From Agapanthus africanus (Eukaryota; Streptophyta; Magnoliopsida; Asparagales; Amaryllidaceae), in NCBI GenBank assembly GCA_030015575.1, contig JASDDO010000006.1, forward strand, positions 375,432,137-375,496,136: a DNA stretch of 64,000 nt, read 5' to 3'. The notes below the pieces were generated by a model. The model had not been told where the DNA came from. It saw only the letters and a list, made by a program, of their open reading frames with translations, and ran no database searches. Shown piece after piece: positions 61,101 to 64,000 of the stretch (its first letter is position 1; the number at the start of each line of letters is the position of its first letter). The translations under genes were made by a program, and so were the position numbers.

Positions 61101-62784
61101 TCTGTCTTCGATTCTTCCGCTTGTAATGTTGCAACCATTGCCTTCTATGGTTTTGCCTTGTAGATGCTGGGTTCCAAGGTACGGTCTCCACTCTTGAAGT
61201 AGAACACCGGATGATTTGGTATTTCGAACACTACCCTCCTTTGGCGACAGTCGATGGTAGCGAAAAAAGTTCCTAGCCAGTCCATTCCCAAGACTACGTC
61301 GAAGTTCGGTATGTCCAGCACCTTGAAGTCCGCAAAAAATTCTCTACTGCAGACAACCACTGGATACAGATCGTTTCCCAAAGTTTCTTTTAGAACGCCA
61401 TTCCCTGAACTGACATTCCAGCTGGATACAAGCGGTTTAACTGGAATCGCATGAGTTCGGACAAACCGTTGCGACATAAAGCAATGCGATACTCCAGTAT
61501 CGAAGAGAGCTAGAGTAGGTAGAGAGGCTACTGGTATAGTACCTAAGTTGTGTGAGTTTAGGTTTAGATATAGAACAAGTATAGAGATATACAAGGATTG
61601 AAAAGGTTTGAAAGGATTGGGAATTACCAGTGATTACTTAGCATGTGGCTTCGGCCTCCTCGACCGTCATTGTGAAAGCCTGATGTCGTGGTACATTCCT
61701 CCTTGCTGGAAGCACATTCCTTAGTCCTTGGGGCATGTTCCTCTGTGCCTGATGGAATTGCCGTTGAGGCTGTGCAGGAGGTCTACGTGGAGATGGTGTA
61801 GGGAGAGATAGACGGGGTGCAGGTGCCTGAATGGTTGGCCTCTGCGGATTATGATTGTGGGTCTGGATGTTGGAGCTGTGTTGAAACGGTATGGACATGC
61901 TCCTATGGCGTGAGTGGATGCGCCACAAACCAAACACAGGCCATTTGCACGCCTGCGGTCCTTCGCCAGGTATCCCGTCCTCTTGCAATAGAAGCAAAAG
62001 TCTGGACTGGGCCGGTTAAATGATCCTCCCGGTCTCCTGGGTGCAAATGTTGGCCTAGAAGAGGCTCCTCCTGTCATCTGTGTAGCAGGGCGTTTCACAC
62101 CGGCAGTCTGCGGTCTGCCCTTCTTCTTCACCACTGCCTCATAGTGTCGGACAGCCTTCAAAGCAAGCTCATGGGTTGGGAAATCCCCTGTAGCGAGTGG
62201 AGCTTGGATTTCCGGGTCCAACCCTTGTTGAAATCGTCGTGCCCGGATCTCAACAGTAGGAATCAGGTATGCAACGAACCTATTACGACCTTGTGTTAGC
62301 AGTGTAATGAGTGAAATCGGGAATTTGAATTTAAGAAAATATCTTACCTGCTAAGCATGGTAAACTCAGCATCGTATTCATCCATAGTCTTAACCCACAT
62401 CGAGCTTTGTTGTAGATGAATGAACTGCTGCTCCATGTCGAAACGGGCAGTCTCAGGGAAGTACTTTGTATCGAACAAATCGCGAAACGTCTTCTATTCG
62501 ATAGGCTGGGTGAGACGGCTTTCTTCTGCCTTCCACCAGATTCTTTCATTGTCTGTCAGTTGCATCTTCGCAACTCTTACCCAGGCAATATCTGGCACTT
62601 GAGCTGCTGGGGTCGGACTCGGATTCTTAGTCGAGTGATCCCGCGCTTCATAACCGATTTCATACCATACCGCTGCCGTAACTGAATTTAGGCTTTCCTC
62701 TTCTGATGTTTCGCCTTCAATCAATTGAGCCCATTCTTCCGCCTCTAGTGGGCTCTCTTTTCCTGAGAAATGTTTTTGGTGCAA
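58163..62784 (-). pseudogene. gag-pol region of the chromovirus (fossil)
   Basis: From right to left: gag (about 62784-61640, with a zinc-knuckle-like CLVCGASTHAIGACPYR); aspartic protease (61594-61145, LALFDTGVSHCFMS); reverse transcriptase (61138-60305, [49 protein letters not shown]); RNase H (about 60300-59740, [26 protein letters not shown]); integrase (59547-58460, HITMDFVTVLPRS, FSTAYHPQTDGQSERTIQ); and a chromodomain (about 58330-58163, PVEILDRKVKTLQNK and MWRKDSPGESTWKQEEDM). The C-terminal chromodomain places it among chromoviruses, which use it for chromatin targeting. It is broken in several places. Confidence 0.93.
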
Positions 62785-62827
62785 TGCCCGGAATTGCTTG
62801 ACTGCGGGTGCCTCGGCTTCGGGGCTG

Positions 62828-64000
62828 TCACGCCTCGCTTCCCGGTGTACGGCGAAGGGGACGGGACTGGTCCACTACGTATTTACTCAGAAGCAAATAC
62901 GCTAAGCGTAACTAAGCAATATAAAAGAAAATACACAAGAGACAAGATATAATAAAAACAACAACTTTTATTTATTAACATTCTTTTGTACAATGCATGA
63001 AAAGGGAATACAACTGAAATAAAACGATGCCTAAACAATGGCATAATAGGAAATGAAAAGCACCGAATGGAAAATGTATAATGAAACTAGAGCTCTGGTT
63101 CTTCAGCAAACTGGTCCAAGTCTTCTGCAGATGGCTCGATCTCCGCCGGGTCTAAACCACCCGACGACATTCAAAGAAGAAAGAAATAGAATGTCGTTAG
63201 CGAACAGGTCGCTCGGTAAGTCCCAAAGATAAGGGAGAAATAGACAGAGAGTAAGAGAGAGAGAGAGAGTAGATTTTAATGTTGTATTATAATATTGTAA
63301 TGTTGTATTAACGCTGTTGTTTGTAGCCTGGTACAGAAGATACCAGTGTATACAAGGGGAGTCCCACTTACACCGGGGACCTTGGTAACCTGTAGCACAA
63401 GGCTCCGTCGATAATACCACGGAACAATGACATGGATGTAATTACGTCTTAAGTGACCACCTCGTGCCACCTTTAACATATTCCGTACCAGTCTACCCCT
63501 TAAATCCCGCGATATCTTGTTTGTATTGTTATCTTGTAAATTGTATTGATTGTAAGATTGATTGACTGACCGAAACCATGATATCGGTAAACGGATATAA
63601 CTGTAGAGTCATGTAAATAGAATAACTGAGAATCATGTAAAAGGAATATATCCATGGTTCGGTTCAGTCAAATTTTATAAATTGATAATTGGATTCATGG
63701 ATTCATGTGTTCATATTGAATTGGAATCTTGTAGATTATAGATTGACTTGAATCATATTCAAGTCAGATTAATCAGACTCAAGCCCGAGTCAGACAATCA
63801 GAAATGTGAATCGAAGTCTTATAATTGCTAGGGTCCTTAGGTTAATTTATAAAACTTGAGGGTTTTTTTTATGTAAAAACACTTTTATATACTTTTCAAA
63901 ATACACCTCAAGTATTTATTACTCGTCTTTAGAGTTGTAATGAGAGTGGATTTTATATTGTGACATTTCTAGTGAAAATATCCTAATTTTTATAAATAAA
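62828..64000 (-). repeat. Chromovirus 5' LTR (partial, runs off window)
   Basis: It begins (plus strand) TGTCACGCCTCGCTTCC and aligns with 47572 onward over its visible 1.17 kb, with many substitutions and small gaps. It contains a (GA)n run near 63248-63268. Confidence 0.85.

Larger units (their letters stand above)
47572..64000 (-). mobile_element. Tekay/Del-type chromovirus (Ty3/gypsy), broken, right end outside window
   Basis: The minus-strand element's 3' LTR is split into 47572-49169 and 56931-58110 by an Athila-like insertion. Its gag-pol region occupies 58160-62784 and the 5' LTR starts at 62828 and leaves the window. The LTR begins TGTAATG after the purine tract aaggagggtagaa and ends CGTGACA, both usual for Del/Tekay elements. 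The domain order is gag, PR, RT, RH, INT and chromodomain. It inserted into a copia integrase region. The visible LTR parts (62828-64000 against 47572 onward) are clearly diverged, so the insertion is old. The coding region is broken in several places. Confidence 0.9.

Overview
The window is plant (angiosperm) nuclear DNA. The host genes carry many short introns, the spacers are AT-rich, and more than half of the sequence is LTR retrotransposons of plant-only lineages (Tat, Athila-like, Tekay/Del chromovirus, Tork-like Ty1-copia). I could not decide between monocot and eudicot.

Three host genes are supported. (1) The first coding exon of an isoprenylcysteine carboxyl methyltransferase (ICMT/STE14-type), minus strand, 18396-18273. 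Its first intron runs straight into the long gypsy element that fills positions 1-17735, so the rest of the gene, if it survives, lies left of the window. (2) A small plus-strand gene of unknown function, 31224-32054, with a DUF863-like motif (VHELHRLYRVQ) and an LxLxL motif. It has a probable 5'UTR exon upstream and a Tourist-like MITE in the UTR intron. (3) A complete plasma-membrane H+-ATPase gene (AHA/PMA type), minus strand, 42856-32867, read here as 15 exons and 958 residues. Its last intron has been stretched by a whole Ty1-copia element (33274-37396). Genes 2 and 3 converge tail to tail.

Layout. 1-17735: a Tat-type Ty3/gypsy element with gag and pol on the plus strand, followed by about 10.7 kb of 3' region. 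That region holds repeated antisense modules, each with its own TATA-like box and poly(A)-like signal, an array of about 13 copies of an 86-bp minisatellite, and a second LTR element (7439-12243) inserted with a near-perfect 5-bp target duplication. 17736-28500: ICMT exon 1, then about 10 kb of AT-rich spacer with small repeats only. 28500-42970: genes 2 and 3. 43516-64000: a four-part nest. A Tork-like copia fragment (minus) contains a solo LTR (45746-47196, target duplication GGAAC) of the same family as the element at 7439-12243. It is also interrupted at 47571/47572 by a Tekay/Del chromovirus (minus, running off the right edge). The chromovirus 3' LTR is in turn split by a 7.76-kb Athila-like element without recognisable pol (49170-56925, target duplication ATACG).

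The best candidate for something little described is the antisense half of the Tat element. It has three promoter-bearing antisense units on the opposite strand from gag-pol. One of them looks spliced and resembles the 'putative gypsy type transposon' domain family (PF04195). Extra antisense ORFs are known in plant Tat elements, so the modular, repeated organisation is the notable part rather than antisense coding itself. All retroelement coding regions here are treated as fossils.
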